Position numbers and translations under genes: made by a program
Assembly: GCA_009792885.1 (NCBI GenBank)
Contig: WMCF01000021.1
Location: 4,623,690-4,687,689 of the forward strand
Direction of reading: 5' to 3'
Source of the DNA: Eremophila alpestris peregrina
Taxonomy: Eukaryota; Chordata; Aves; Passeriformes; Alaudidae
Length of the DNA: 64,000 nt
In this document: positions 1 through 14,186 of the stretch, in pieces
How positions within the stretch are numbered: position 1 is the stretch's first letter
Layout: every line of letters begins with the position of its first letter
The notes under the pieces: model-generated
Told to the model about the DNA's origin: nothing
Database searches by the model: none
What the model saw: only the letters and a program-made list of their open reading frames with translations

Positions 1-87
1 GGGAGCCCTGAATCCAAATTCAGGTCTAGCACTGGTTCTGCTAACTGCAGAGCAAAGATGGTTACTGTGCAAAGGAATTTCTAGAGT

Positions 88-130
88 AAAAAAAAAAAAA
101 AACCAAAACCACAACAAAACCTACTCACAA
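88..130. repeat. A-rich low-complexity tract
   Basis: A run of 15 A residues is followed by an A/C mixture (ACC, AACA, AAAACC units). It is a simple low-complexity tract. Nothing upstream looks like a SINE or a processed transcript, so I do not read it as a poly-A tail. Confidence 0.75.
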
Positions 131-2923
131 CCTACTAAAACCCATTATATGGCTTCCACAGAAAAAAATACAGATTGAAAGAAGTACAGACATGTCATGG
201 TCCCTGAATGGAAGCACAGTCATGCAGTGTTCTCATGGTTATACCTATAATTTAGGAAGCACTGTTATATAAGTTTAGATAGTCCCCCCAAAAAATCTAC
301 CAAAGACACAAAAAACCCTAATAAACTAATCACTGAGAGCCAAACAAGACTTGTGCACGTGTCACTGAACTACTGGCAGATAAAACTGATCTTAGTGTCA
401 AATCCCAAGCCCCATAATGTGGTGTCACTGCCCTGAATTACAATGGGGATCATGTAGGGGTGTTTCAAAGCTGGGCTCTGAACACACCAGAAAGCACAGA
501 TATGCTATTTAAAGGCAAGAGTACTAAAATAAGAAAATTGTTTCTACACCACTGCTGTGACTGCAGAGTGGACATAGCTGTCTAACAGGAACAACTCACC
601 ACATCCAACCACAACAGGCCCAAATATCAGGTTTTGAAACTTTAAAGGGACAAGTTCAACCGTTACCAGCACAAAAGGGGAGCCATTTAATTCTCTTCAC
701 TGTGGTCAGTGCCAGCTTTGTGCCTCCCAGGGCAGAGCATGGCTCTGCAGTGTCCTGGGCAGGATCCTCTGCTGCTTCTGCAGTACAGCAATGGGGCTTA
801 AACAGCATTTATGGACACATGTGCAGGTGCAATCCCACCCCTGCAAACAAATAACACCTCCACCCCTTCCTCTCCCACTTCAGGGAGCATTTTCTTTTCC
901 CCTAATACCCATACTATTTATTTCAAACTTCACTTCTCTGTCAAATGCTGTATTCAACTGCTGTGAGATTTCCAGACCTCCAGACACAGAGATAGGTGAC
1001 AGCACATGGGTAGGATGCATTTCAGGAGTTTGTTTTCAGTGTCAGTATAGAATGTAGAGATCTGAGTAGACTGTTAAAAACTCAAAAGGAAAAATGTGCA
1101 TTACAGTTTTGAAATAAAGTCCTAACTATCTATTTAGTGTACATAAATCTTGAGTAATATTAAATGTATTATGGGAGAGTTTAGACAGAAGTAATAATTT
1201 CCATAAGAGTGCTATACAAGTTGAAGAATAAAATTAAGGTGTAGAGTACTAAGATTCTAAAAATGGATATTAAACCTGCCCCAACATCATCTCTGTAGCA
1301 AAGCATGGTGGGTGAAACTAAAAAAATCACTTCCACTTGTCATTCATCTGAGGAATCTGTATTAACAGAGACCCTAATAGCAGGTGCAAATTGTAATATG
1401 GTTTTCATTCCACACATGGAGTGTATGCTCACACTGGGGACTCAACAAATGGATTGAAGGAATTGTGCAGCCACACTCTTTAAATGTTACACGCTATCAC
1501 ACTTGTTAAAATTATCTGGAACATAACAAGTGCTTGATAAGTGAATCAGACCACAGCACAAATACAATGTTCTCTATGAAAAATCTCTCATTATGAAGAA
1601 AGCTGGGAAAATGCAAATGTATTTGCTCTATAAAGGTAACAAACAGTAGGCAAAAAACTAAATGCTATTTCTGATGTGACATTTTGTAATGAAATTATTA
1701 TCTGGACAGCAAAAGGTTTGTGTGTCCTAGTTACTAAGTGTAGATAACATTTGCTTCTGTAACTGTCAAAATTCTTTCATAGTATGTTAATTTGAAAAAG
1801 AACCTGACTTCACTGTGGATATGTTATGATAAAGCCTAAAAAAGAATTTATCTGATCAAAGAAGAATGTATTACCACCACACAGAGATTTGCTTCAAATC
1901 TTGCATAACAGCAAAAATAAATACAACCCACTTTTGTACAAAACAGATAATGGGAATGGAAGGGGGGGAAAAAGGAATTTTCTTTAATAAGATTATGTTT
2001 CAGAAATGAAGAGAAGAATGTTTACCCATAAATAAGTTTCATAAAAAACCACCTAAGATGCTAATGTCTCCCTAGTAACATCTGCTTGTCAAAGTCCTAT
2101 GCAATCAAGGCAGCAACTAAAGACTGACAATCTCCTGCTGTAACATATTTTGGATTATTGATTCAGTATCATTTAGAGACATTACTTTCTAGTGATTTTG
2201 AATAAATTACAATATGAACCGAGTTACCTAAAGAATAATTTAATTTTAAAATTCAAATCGTGTCTCAGTGATAAGTGAGAACAAAATCTGTGGCTTCATA
2301 ATTGTCAATTGAGCATAGAATACACAGAATTAAAATCACTGCTGTTATCCAACAAGTTTTAAGGCAAACTGTTCAATGCAGTCATTCAATGAATGGTTCA
2401 AAACCTCCAATGCATTACACAGCTCATTTATGAAAAATTGTGCTCATCAGTTCTATGGATAGACCAGTCATTTTGGAAAAAATAAAACTTGAAAATTTGC
2501 TTTTCATCAGATTCCACAAGCCCAAGCTGATTTTAAACCACTTGACTGTTTTTCAAGATACATTAGAAAGGTGATATATCCAGGGTAAATATGAAGCATA
2601 AGCCAGCACAAATCAAAAGAACTGGACATTTATGTTGAAAATGTAGGGAATTACTCTCATTGTCAGTGTGATGATAGATAGGAAATAATTTATGTTTTCT
2701 TGGTCAAGTGTAGCAGCAGCATAAATCCTTCTCTAAATTTTCCCCTTTTTGCTAGACATTTTACTTGCTTTAATAATGGAGTTTGTAGATCTCAGACACT
2801 GTGCAGTAGATTCATTAACTACTAGATTCAGTTCAGGTAGCCCTATACCCTGACCTCATCTACAACAGGAACTTTAGCCAATACCACTTCCCAACAGTTC
2901 CACTTTTGAGGCTCATTCTTATT

Positions 2924-2949
2924 AAAAAAAAAAATCAAAAAAATAAAAA
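2924..2949. repeat. A-rich tract
   Basis: Eleven consecutive A residues, then shorter A runs broken by T and C. Low complexity with no visible associated element. Confidence 0.7.
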
Positions 2950-4966
2950 TCTCTGTCCATTTCCCTTGAATGTGCCAGTTTGGTAGCAGTGACCCTAACT
3001 GGATACCTGGACTGCTGGAATTTCCCCTCTTTTTCACTGCAACATGGTTCATTTCCCTGATTTCCAAACTGTCCTATATAGCCTTTGGAAATGAAACATT
3101 TTCCTGACACTATTTTTCATCCATACATTTTATCAGTTGATCTGTAAGTAAATGCTACTCTTAAATGAAACAAATTCAGGCACATTTCACGTAAAAAAGA
3201 AAAATAATTAAATGGTTTAAGACACAAAAATATTTTCACCCTCTCAAAAGAGTTACTCTCCGTGATTAACTTTAATGACTGTATAGACTTTCCAGTCACT
3301 TCCAAAACTTCTCTACTGTCTTCTAGACTCTCAAAAATACCTACTTCCAACAAAATCTTCTATCTGTGATTTCATAAGAAGAAGCATCGTTTCATTCTAG
3401 TACTTAGGAAAAAATCTGAATTCCCCACATTTAATTTGCCACAGACACTGGGTTTTATAGAGCACTTTGGATGAGCTGAATTATCACACACCTGCATGAA
3501 ATTTCCTACAATTATAGCCTGAAAGAATCTGCATGTCAGCCAGGAATCTTGATTTAGGCAAGAAATGACTAAAAGTCTGACATTGTTCTACAAATTAGCA
3601 TGAAAGAACATCACATTAAGTGGGGAAAACAAACCAACACAAAACAAACACCAACAGGTAACTTTTACAGCTTACCTATCTTATATCTTTACTGGCTCTC
3701 CCTTAGTTCTGAGACCCATGTGACTCATTAGCACACAGAAATCAAGCCTAATTATATATTTTTTGTGTTTTTAAGGAATGCAAAGACTCAGGCTAATACA
3801 TCAAGAGGTGTTTGAGGCATGTAAATCAGTATTTGTAGTTGCTGTGGAACGAAAAATAGAAACAGAATGCATTTAATTTGGAAAGTGAGCAGCCAAGGCA
3901 AAACAATATTAATCATTCCTTGTAAAAAAAATAATTATGTTGTATCTGATAGTTCAACTCTTCAAACTGTAACAGTAAAATTAGCCATTACTCCTCTCCA
4001 CAGTCAGAGCTTTGCAGGAAGTTGTTTGAAGTTCCATGGGAGCAGAGTAAAGACACTCTGCTGCATTTCCTACATTACTAAACACCATCACTTGGCCCCA
4101 GAGCTAATGAATGTAACTGCTAGACAAAAAGGATCTCTTCCCTTGCCATTATTTCTGCTATGACCATGAAAGACCCTCTGAGCAAAGGGCAACTGTAAAA
4201 GCTGTGATAAGGTACTGGTTCTAATAGAACACTGTCTGGTAACCAGATGAATCACTGGGTAGCCCACAGACATGGAAATATGCCTCTTCTTTCTTCACAG
4301 GAAGCAAGTTTCACAACCACTGGACAATGGGTTTTTTTTCAGTCTTCTGCACATTTGTGTGAGATAAACAGTGTCGTTTTTAAAGGATCAAAATAATTCA
4401 TATGGGTTGTTAACAAAAAGTTGTGCCTGCAGAAAGAGAAACTTGCCTCCAAACCCTTTCCACCATAGAGATACAAACAAAATCGTGCTTCAAAAATACA
4501 TTGATATTAAACTAAGCAGATTTCTGAAATTTGAACTTCTGATCCTTAAATCCTCATTTGAAAAATGTATCTGACAACAAATACATGCTCTGATACAGTT
4601 GTTTTACTCTCTTTGCACTGCTATGACCATTTCAGCAATTATTCTAAGGTTCATGTCTTTCTAAACTCTTACTGGAGATCAGAAGGCACAGTGAAGCATG
4701 TTTGGTTTAAATGCACAGCAAATTTCTGCCTCCAGAAACATGTTTCAGTATTGATCACTGAGACTCTACATCTGCAACTGTGATCAATCCATAAACTGTG
4801 CTGCCTCTCACCTTCATAAACTTGCAGAATTGTAATGAACCTCTCTTTACTCCCTTTATGTGTGAGCCGAGGAGAGTGTGTAAGCAATGAGACAGTTTTT
4901 CTTCACTTGATGTTACCACCAGCAAAACGAGTAATAAAAAGAAAACAGAAGAACAGTAGATAAAAC

Positions 4967-4986
4967 GTATATATACATATATATAT
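4967..4986. repeat. Short (TA)n microsatellite
   Basis: Alternating T and A, interrupted once by C (TATATATACATATATATAT). It is short and could be length-polymorphic. Confidence 0.7.
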
Positions 4987-5164
4987 GGCATAAAGTGTTA
5001 TTAAATACACAGTGCACCAGCAAGAAGCTGTTGTAATAAAGAAAAGATACATTTCATAATAGATCTGATGGGATAATTTTAAGCTGCTTGAGTAGCTTTT
5101 GGGATGGCTAAAAATATTGACAAATCATTGCAAGCACAACACCCATGATATTATTTGCTGCATT

Positions 5165-5366
5165 ACCTAGCCATGACCTGCCTCACCTGGGGCTCTCTCT
5201 GACTCTATTTACCCTCCCTGGGCCTGATCCTGACCTGGCCTCCTTGTGCCACTCCCATGGGGTGCCTGGGTGGGGGCTGTCCCCACAGGCCATGCCACCC
5301 CAAGGGTCCCCACAGCTCAAGGTCCCCAGGGAGGAGATGGCTCTCACTGCACCCCCAGGGTCTTAA
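5165..5366. other. GC-rich block of unknown origin
   Basis: This stretch is markedly richer in G and C than the AT-rich sequence on both sides. It repeats short words such as CACCTGGGG, CCCTGGG, CCTGACCTGG and GGTCCCCA without a fixed period. Both edges are abrupt: AT-rich sequence ends near 5160 and resumes with a T run near 5388. It has few CpGs, so it is not a CpG island. An open frame crosses it on each strand (5145-5366 + and 5205-5426 -), as expected from GC-rich, stop-poor sequence. It may be an old repeat fragment or a decayed minisatellite. I could not assign it to a known family. Confidence 0.45.
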
Positions 5367-8271
5367 AAGTGCAACTATTTTTTTTTTATTGACTAAAATA
5401 TAAAAAACGTGATTTGAAAATTTCATCAGCTCTTCCCTTAAATGATTTTTTCATTATAAGATTAATGAAGTGACCCCTTTTCCACTAGTTTCAATAAATT
5501 AGCTCCTAAGCATCTGTAATTGCCACGCTACAAGCATTACCTATGAGCATAACCTCTCACATCACCTACAGAAGAATTTCCTTCTTAGGTCAAAGGAATG
5601 TCCTTTCTTAATACTACTCATGTTTTATAGGAACTCTGAAAGAATTATTTCTTGCCCATATGCCCATGTGATACCACATGATCTCAGGAGATAATTGAGA
5701 CAGATGTGCTTTACACTAATTGCTTTGGAGGTTCTCTGACACTGAAGGTCTGTAGTTATCTGCCAATTCTCCAGACCCCCTAAATAAGTGCTCAACAAAT
5801 GAACTTTTCTCTATAAAAACCCAGCATGGAATTGCCAGGAAGAATTATCACTCAATCCCCTATCTGTCTTCACAGCTATGGGGTGTTCTAAAGGTCCCTG
5901 CCCTTCACACTGCACTTCTATTTGTTCCAATACCCAAGCAAGGCTCTGGTCTGGTTTGGAGGGTGAGGTCACATCCCCTCTCCATCTCTTTCACAGGTGG
6001 CCATGTCTCAGGGATCCTGCTGGAGTCCTGGCCCTGCACTGATCAGAGATCACTGGAGCACACACAGAACAGTTCCTCTCCTTGGTGGGAACTGACCTGG
6101 GGCCAAGAAGAGAAGAAGATAGTATGTGATAAGGGGAACTACAGAAGACTTTGTCTTGCCTGAAATCTAGTACCACTTATGTTTTGTGGTAGTTTCTTTT
6201 TCTCTGACAGACAGACTCCCTCGAGAATAAGACAACCAAGTACAAGATATAGGGAGAGACAATATCTTTGGTTTGATATAGATGAAACAAGTGAAGAAAC
6301 ATTTGTGTGCACAGTCCCTTAACCCTCCAAAAAGTACAAGTTTCAAGCTAAAACTAGTATTAGAATCAATAACTCATAGTTAACCTAGAATCAAACAGAT
6401 TAACAAAAAAAAACAAATATCAAAGATTATAAAAATATCTAGTCTTGCTAGGTGCTAAATACTCACATAAGCAAACTCTTGCAACTGAATTATCCTACTG
6501 TATTTTGTAAGCTCTCAGAGCATGTCTCAAGGACAATTGATTTAACACTACTCTCAGCTTTCACTAGATACCATATCCTCTGTTACATATTGCCCCAATT
6601 AGACATCTTCATTTTCACCTTCATGCCTGTTGGTTTGGACCCTCAGGCACTGGTTTCATTCATGTAGGTCAGTTGGTGTAAAAGCAACATGCTTCTGTCA
6701 ATAGCTAAATGTTTCTGATGCAAGAATCAATCTGCCTCTCTCTTTTTACATATGTGTATATGGGCACACACAAAAATTCCTACTGTTTTCTCTGTACCAA
6801 CAAGATGTACAGTGCTCCATGTGCACAGATACACATCCCTGTGGTAGAAATCAGTTATTCTCCATAATAGCCATAAGGTAATATCTGTAAGGTAATTATC
6901 CCTGCAGCCAGCAACTAAATGCATCATCTTGCCAGAAGAAAGACTATGACATATACCATAATCTGAAAAGTATTATCTTCAGTGTTTTAATCAATGTTAA
7001 CATTAGCAGTGCTCATCTCTGGCAAAGCATGAAACTATTGACCCCCTAAAGACCTATGGTAAGATATATCAGTATTTTATCCTGGAAATTAATTTGTGTT
7101 TGCTCCTAATTAAAATATGTATGACAGGTCTCTAGCATTAACCCCAGTTGTAATCAAGCTGTGGGTTGTGCCTCTCCCTTGCAAAATTTCAAGAAGAAAC
7201 CTAGGGACAATGGTAGTACAGGAATGAATCAGCTAGAAATCCCATGTAATTCATTAAGGAAAAAAAAAATCAATGTCACACAGATGTAAAGAGACATGAG
7301 TTGGTTCTGCAATGTCTCTCAAAGGAATCTGAAAAAAAAAATACTTTGAAAGAAAAATATCAGACAAGTGCAAAGAAGAAAATTATTCCCACTGGACTTT
7401 ACAGGACTCTATGCCTGAGTTTAAGTTCAGAGAATATTATGAAGTGAAATCTGCATTTTTCTCCAGTCTCTCAGGGACAATTTTCCACTCTGTGTAATAT
7501 CTTTACTCTTAAATCTTCTACAATTTAAAATATGTCCTATTTTTTAACTATTTTCTGGGGACTGTCTCATTATTATTGCTGATGTACCACCTCCAATGAG
7601 GTTCACACTGGGAATATCCTATATTATCTACTAGGATTTCATCCATGCCAGCAATGTCTGGTGGAGTAGGTGCCTTCTGGGACCACCCCACCTACCCAGA
7701 AAGCAGTTCCTGTCCCAGCCCACTTTCTGCCTTTTCCTTGGCAAACAAATCATTATTGTAACAGAAAACACCCCTCCAAAAAAGGGCAGTAAGTCTCATC
7801 CTTTCCCATTCCACTGTCTTTTCCCTTGTTTTTCTGAGCCAAAGAAAATAATAAGAGGATGTGTCATTCATGTCAAACTTTTGTAAGGAGACAGCAGACA
7901 ACCCTTAACACTTTCCAGGAATTTTACTCTAAGGTCTATGGGTTACAGTTAAATTGCTATGGACTATGGATCTTCTTTTCACTCAGTTTACTGCAACTCA
8001 GCTGACAGATGATGATCTAATATTACAGAGTACATAAAAATATGGAAATGGTGCTAAAGTCAAAACCTGAATTTCATTGTGTCCATATAAATTGAAATGC
8101 CAAAACATTAGAAATTCTTAATTTATCTCCAACATTATTGTGGGGAGACATAACTTTGAGCCTGGAGTAACGGGAAAAGAAAATGCCTATAACATCCTCA
8201 GAGCCACTTTTTGGTTTTGAATTTTTTTTGTTGTAGCAAAGAAGGACTACAGCTGAACCTTAAAATATTTT

Positions 8272-8308
8272 GGGGTGGTTGGTTGTGTTGTTGTGTTGTT
8301 TGGTTTTG
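8272..8308. repeat. G/T-rich (GTT)n-like simple repeat
   Basis: Imperfect GTT/GTTGT repeats (GGTTGGTTGTGTTGTTGTG and so on). On the opposite strand this is an (AAC)n-like tract of the type found elsewhere in the window. Confidence 0.65.
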
Positions 8309-9851
8309 CTCCACTCCTCTCCCACTACTGAGTGTCAGAGAGCAATGAAATGCTCCTCCAAATGAAATCCAGAATGGCACAGCCTGAATCAGTGCACTGT
8401 GACTCTCAAATGTCACCAGCTTGGACACAGCCTGTGCAGAGGAGAGCTGATGTGGAGCTTTGCATTCATGGGGACCTGGCTCCTCTGGAGAGACCAGCAG
8501 TGGTCCCTGCACGTCCTGTGCAACAGAAAGCCCCATGCTGACAATCTGTGAGACCTCACAGTCAAGCTCCAGTAGCTTTTCACCTCCAATATTTTTTGCC
8601 AAATTCTTTCCATTTTCTTCCTCCATTTATCTTCCCTCTGACAAAGAAGTAATTTAAGACAAAACTATATTTTAAGAGAGTGCCAGGCCAGGTGAGATGA
8701 AAAGCAGTTATGATTCTAAGGTGAGCTTTGGCTGCTATCAGTTCTACTGTGATGATAATGTTGGTGTTCATGATACCACCTGCAGCCTGTGTGATAGACG
8801 TGATTGTGTATTTTTGAGACACCCAAGAAATGTTGCGTTTTTTCTGGCCACATAACATGACTGCCAATTCTATCAACCTCCCTGGAATCAAATCAAAATG
8901 AGAGACAGTGACCTTTCTATTGGAGAGAAGGAGAGTATGAATGGGAAGAAATAAAGAATAATATGTAGTAAATCTCATGAAACATAGAATTATTTCTTGT
9001 AAGAGTAGTTTACCACTTCCCCCTGAGAGAGATTCTGGTACCCTTTATCACACTAGTAAACTTAACTTAAACATTGTTTTTATCCTTTACTTTTGTCCAT
9101 TAGGTATACTTTCATAGAAACAAGTTTACTGTATGATAATTTGTACTTTTAAATAACATAACCCCATAATTCTCTATTCTAACACACCTTTAATTAGCCA
9201 AGCATGATTACATTTGTATGCTTGATATATAAGATAAAAAAGTCAGTGAAATACTGCAATAATTTGCCAATACTAAAATATTACACAAATTTATCTGAGA
9301 ATTCTAAACACTGTGCAGCAGTCTTAATAGGTAACATAATAATGAACCATATTCATATCATTCTATCCAAAGTCCATGATAAGAATTCTTGAAAATATAA
9401 TCCCACTGTGTCTCACCAGTTGCCACTGAAAAATACTACTTAGAGCCTCTGGTCTCTAATGAAACATTACTGACACATACAGGGTGTGATTCTAATCTTG
9501 ATACTGTTATAATGATGTTTTCTTTTATAGGTTTTGATTTACAAATAAGATCAAGATGGATGTTCATATTATAAAATGCAGTTGCTAATAAATATTAAGT
9601 ATCAATAGAGTGTAAAGAATAATTATATTAGGCTGAACAAAAGCTACCAAGGATTTAAAAACAAGAAGCAATAGTAGACACATGCTTAAACCAGCAGAAG
9701 GAATTATCTTGCCCTTTTCACTATATCAAATGAAAAAGGGGTCTGGAATACAGAACATCATTTCAAAATAGAGCAAATTATTCTGCTGCTAGTATTTCAT
9801 TGATTTCAATAGAATTAAGCTGGCTGGGAATTTGTTTTCTCTCTGTTGCAG

Positions 9852-9933
9852 AAGGACTCTTTTTAACTGGTTGGGAAGTGTGAGGACTCAGGTTTCATGA
9901 GGACTTGAAGCATGGAAGTGCAGTTATTACCTG
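9852..9933 (+). other. Candidate non-coding exon between good splice sites
   Basis: A strong-looking acceptor (TTGTTTTCTCTCTGTTGCAG, ending at 9851) is followed 82 bases later by a good donor context (ACCTG, then GTGAGG from 9934). All three forward frames contain a stop within the 82 bases, so it cannot be an internal coding exon. If used, it would be an untranslated or long non-coding RNA exon. Paired splice-like motifs occur by chance at this spacing, and no neighbouring exon is identified, so support is weak. Confidence 0.2.
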
Positions 9934-12123
9934 GTGAGGAACCACTTTTTGGTTTCAGTTTCTCTCAGGCAATCTAATTGCTTGTATAAGATCATACACA
10001 GGTTTATCTGTAGCACCAACAGCAATAAATTAACACATTCATGCAGACATTGAAATACAAATATAAACTGTGCTGCCACCCCCCTTGCAAACATTTACCA
10101 GTCTATCTAATCTTAGTCATTTACTAATTAAAAACTAAGGGACAAGCCTGCAGCTGAAGAGCTAAAATATTGCCTTGACTTCAACAGAACTTCTCTGGTA
10201 GCACCAACTCTCTCCTGGACTGAGATTTTTCAGAACTCAAACAAAGCAAATAAAATATACTTTTCAAGTCACATCTCTAAAATATATCCTGTAAATCAAT
10301 ATTTTTTTTTCTCCCTCAGGAACTGGAACTTTGAGACTACAAAAGTGTCAGCTTTTAACAAATATTAACCTTTTAATTCCAGTCTCCCTTTCTAGAGGGT
10401 GGCTGCAGAGGTGATATGAAATACTGATGGACTATCCATCACCCAGCTTCTGCCTACGGGTCACTGCACAGCCTTAAACAACCACAGAAACCAAAAGATA
10501 AATCTTGTGATGAAATACTTGAATTCTTTAGAGACATTGTGGGCTAATGCCAGTGTTTATCCCAGAGTGGCTTCTCTGCTGTCAGCAGAAGCAAAGAGTG
10601 TTTATGATGCAGTTTACATCAAGACTGAAACATGGCTCCATAGGCTGAACCTGAGCAAAGCCAGCAAAGCACCTGGAGACTATTTTGTCTGTATTATTCC
10701 CAGTGCAGAGCTCAACACCCACTGTCAGAGTGCCCACATAGAGAATACCAGGCTCTCTTTGAGATATTGAAATTTGGAGTGATGCATTTATCTCGGGTAT
10801 TAGAAGCATTTATATTGCTGCATTACCAAAGAGGATAGCCCCAAATAGCAGCCTTCAGGCTCTCAGAGGTCTGGGAAGAGATGTGGTTATACAGAGGATT
10901 AAAGAAGAAACTCTCCATACAGAAAAGGGTTTGCTGTGTGCCCAGCCCAGCGTTTGGAGAAAATGCACACAGTAGGATGAGGTTTGCTTGTTACGTGATG
11001 TTTTATCTGCCAAATTCCAATCTCATGGTGAAAATGAAAGGCCAGAGCACTTCAGCATTGTTATGTTCTGATTTGGGGAATGAACACAAAATGAGGGAAA
11101 AGGGGATTGAATTGGGCCACTACACTAACTGATGCATCTGGGGGATTTTGTGGCAGTACAGTGTGAGGATCCTCACTCTCTTTGCCTTGCATTTATTTAC
11201 ATGAATACTATATTTTCACTATATTCATCTGGTGGTCCCCAGATTCCTGTGAGATCTTGCCATTTGTCCACAGGAACATGACATTTTGTCCAGGCCTTGG
11301 AATAGGTTCTTCTGTTCTTGTGTTTCAAAAATCCAGGAAACAAAATAAAAGCAGCATAAAAATGAAATATAAATAAACCAATGCCCACACAAATTTAAGG
11401 AAAATATAGTTTGGAGACCCTGACAATACCTCCTGTCACGGATGCATCTCTTACAACGCCCTCACAAGAACTCTTGACAACTTCAGCTCTCTTACTTGCA
11501 AGCTTGCACATTACTCACAAGAAAAGCCTCTTGACAGTTAAATATATTACATACAGATTCTTTGTACTAGGAATCCAAGTTGCATCCCCCCACCCTCTGT
11601 TTTTTCTTCTCCCTCCCCTTTATCAAACACTACTATTGACTGGGGAGCAAAAGCCCCTAAGATACTAAATCTTCCGACCATGAAGGGAAATGGAATGGTT
11701 TTCTAATGGAGTCTATCTGAGTGCCTCTGGCTTTTAGAACCTGTCTTTAAAGTCTGCTTACTGAGGCATAGATGACCACTCAAACACAGACAGATTTGTC
11801 ACTTTGGTTTTCAGGACACCCATCCTTTAAAGACCACAAGGTAATTGCGAGGACTTTAGTGGCCAGACATTCCCTTGCTATTCATGAGGGTCTTGAATTG
11901 GATTTAATTTCATGCCAGATTTGACTCTATCAATGGAAGACCAGCTCAAATGTTTTCACAAGAAATGCTCAAATAACACTGCTCATTGTTACAAATCTTT
12001 TTATGCTCTATAATGCAGAGCAAGTAGAGATGTTCTGACTGTAAAAATCAAAGTAGAGCTACTATGGTTCCAATTACTACTGTAAATATTTTAAGGTGTA
12101 CAGTTAAGGATATACATTTACAG

Positions 12124-12136
12124 AAAAAAAAAAAAA
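12124..12136. repeat. Poly-A run (13 A)
   Basis: Uninterrupted run of 13 A residues followed by an A/C-rich stretch. Simple repeat only. Confidence 0.75.
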
Positions 12137-14186
12137 TCAAACCCAAAACAAAGACTTGGCTAAAAAGCCACCCTTTCTCAACACTCATAGTTAGATTGTC
12201 ATCTGGCTTGATAAGACTTATCCCAAAACTTCCCTGATTTTATATCCATTGCCATAAAAAATGGTGCAAATTGGTTCCATGAAACCAGCTGCAGAATCAC
12301 ACTGATTTATACCACCTCCCCCACAGCAGGAATGTTAATAACCATGTTATATTTGGTTCCTTTCCTGAGTCTGGTTAAAACTTGGAAGAACAAACCCGGT
12401 TTATGCCAGTGGAAGACTTGCACCCAATAAAATGGTGAACAGCAGCCACTATTTCTGTTCTCTCCAGGAAAGAAACAGCACATTATGTTATTGTAGTACA
12501 ATGCTAGATTTTTTTTAATGCCTGCAATCATAGCTCCTGAAGTATTTAAAAGTGTTCTGCTTCATCAAGCCACTCAGACTGTAGGCATGAAACAAATAAG
12601 GTGGCTGGAGCATTGTTGTGTCTCAGTTCCACTTGTTACTACCAGAAAACCCTGTCAGTGGCTCCTGTGCTTAGACACAAATGCTTCAGCATTTGGCAGT
12701 GTTTGCATGTTCCTGAATCCCCATAAAATGCACTGGACAAGATTTCAAACCCACATAAACTGCAGATTCAGAAACTGTTCTTGAATTCAAATGTTTTCAA
12801 AGAAGAGCAGAACACAAGAAAAGATTAACTCAAAGGACTAGGAAACAAAGTGCATTAGAGAGCAAACAGAATGGAAAGAGAGAATAAGTGAAAAAAAGAT
12901 CAGTGGCAGAACCTAATTTCTTCTTCCTTCTCCCTGCCAATCCAGCTTTATCTAGAGATGATACTTTTGTCTTTCCTTAACAAGGACATCAGAGAAAAAA
13001 TGAACTGACTGCACAAGTAATACAGAATAATAACTTTCCAAAGAAAAAAGGTTCATGAGTTTCTCCTGGCTTCCAAACTTGAAAAGATCACAAAAGGTTC
13101 AAAAAGATTAAAATAACAATAAATTGCAATACTATAGGGGAAGAAATTTCATTCCTCAGAAAAGAGAACAATTCATGTTTACATTTATATTTAAATTAAA
13201 TAGCATTGCAATACAAAGTTACATTTACTTACACATAAATTCCTTATTTCAACCTGTGCAAGTCTGTCAAGAAAAAACAGCTGGGTTTCATCAGTGATGA
13301 AGCAAACTTAGTTATGAGTCTATTTTAAACACATTTAACACACACTGCAGACATGAAGCCTCCAGAAAAATAAAATCCCACTGGATATCTTCATAAAAAT
13401 CTACCTGGTTGTTTTCCACAAGGATTCTTATGAGTCACTAGAAGCTTCCAGGAGCCTGACAGGGTTTTTTTTGTTTACTGGATTTTTTAAGTCAAATAGA
13501 ACAAAATGTTCTCAGTAGCTCTTCTGTTAAGTGACAATACAATGCCAGGAAAGAAAAAGGATTCAATCAGACTTTATGTTCAGTCTTACTGGAAAATTAG
13601 GGATTAAAATGAAGGCCAAACTATGTACAGATAAAAAAGGTGTCTCCTCTCTACAAAAATAATGTACATTATCAGAATAAAAATTTAAGATAGGTTCCCT
13701 ACACTGTGTTCTGCAAAAAACTGAAACTACAGCCAAAAACACAGTAAATGGAATTGAAGACAGCTGCATGAAAGAATCCATTATTGGCCTGGGCACACAA
13801 AAGCAGAGAAATTACTATTATATAACCATTGAGAAATGGAAAAATTATTATTTTGGTCAGAAATAAGTAAAATTCTAATTTATCTAGAGAACATTGGCTG
13901 AGATCTTGAACAGAGTGAAAAGAAGCTAGATGCCCACATTCCCCTGAATTTTAATAGCATTTAGGCTCCTTTGAGAAGCCAAGACAACACTTTCAATTAA
14001 ACTATTTTACATAATTATTTCATGGCTTGATCCTGATATGCACTGAGACAATTCCCACTGCATGCAGTAAAAGTTGAGGACAATCATCATCTCTAAACAC
14101 CTGACCAAGAAAACCCCAAACTATAAAACTTCTGTTTCCTTCTTCATGGATTTAAAACAAAGTCCCAGAACTAACACCTCTGCCCC

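Larger units (their letters stand above)
1..5139. other. AT-rich non-coding sequence, no gene seen
   Basis: Single-copy, AT-rich DNA with stops in all six frames at ordinary spacing. The few open frames (for example 3867-4163 on + and 3117-3353 on -) resemble no protein family I recognise. It holds a 15-A run at 88-102 followed by an A/C-rich stretch to about 130, another A-rich tract at 2924-2949 and a (TA)n tract at 4967-4986. No RNA gene, LINE, LTR or terminal-repeat element is recognisable. It fits intergenic or intronic vertebrate DNA. Confidence 0.6.

Noticed and set aside
8699..8851. Cysteine-rich + strand frame (reads ...FGCYQFYCDD... TTCSLCDRRDC...) that looked like part of a membrane-protein exon
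   Set aside because: No acceptable splice acceptor precedes it, a stop ends it at about 8851, and similarity to any family is limited to a CxLCD word. The opposite strand is also open, as expected from chance.
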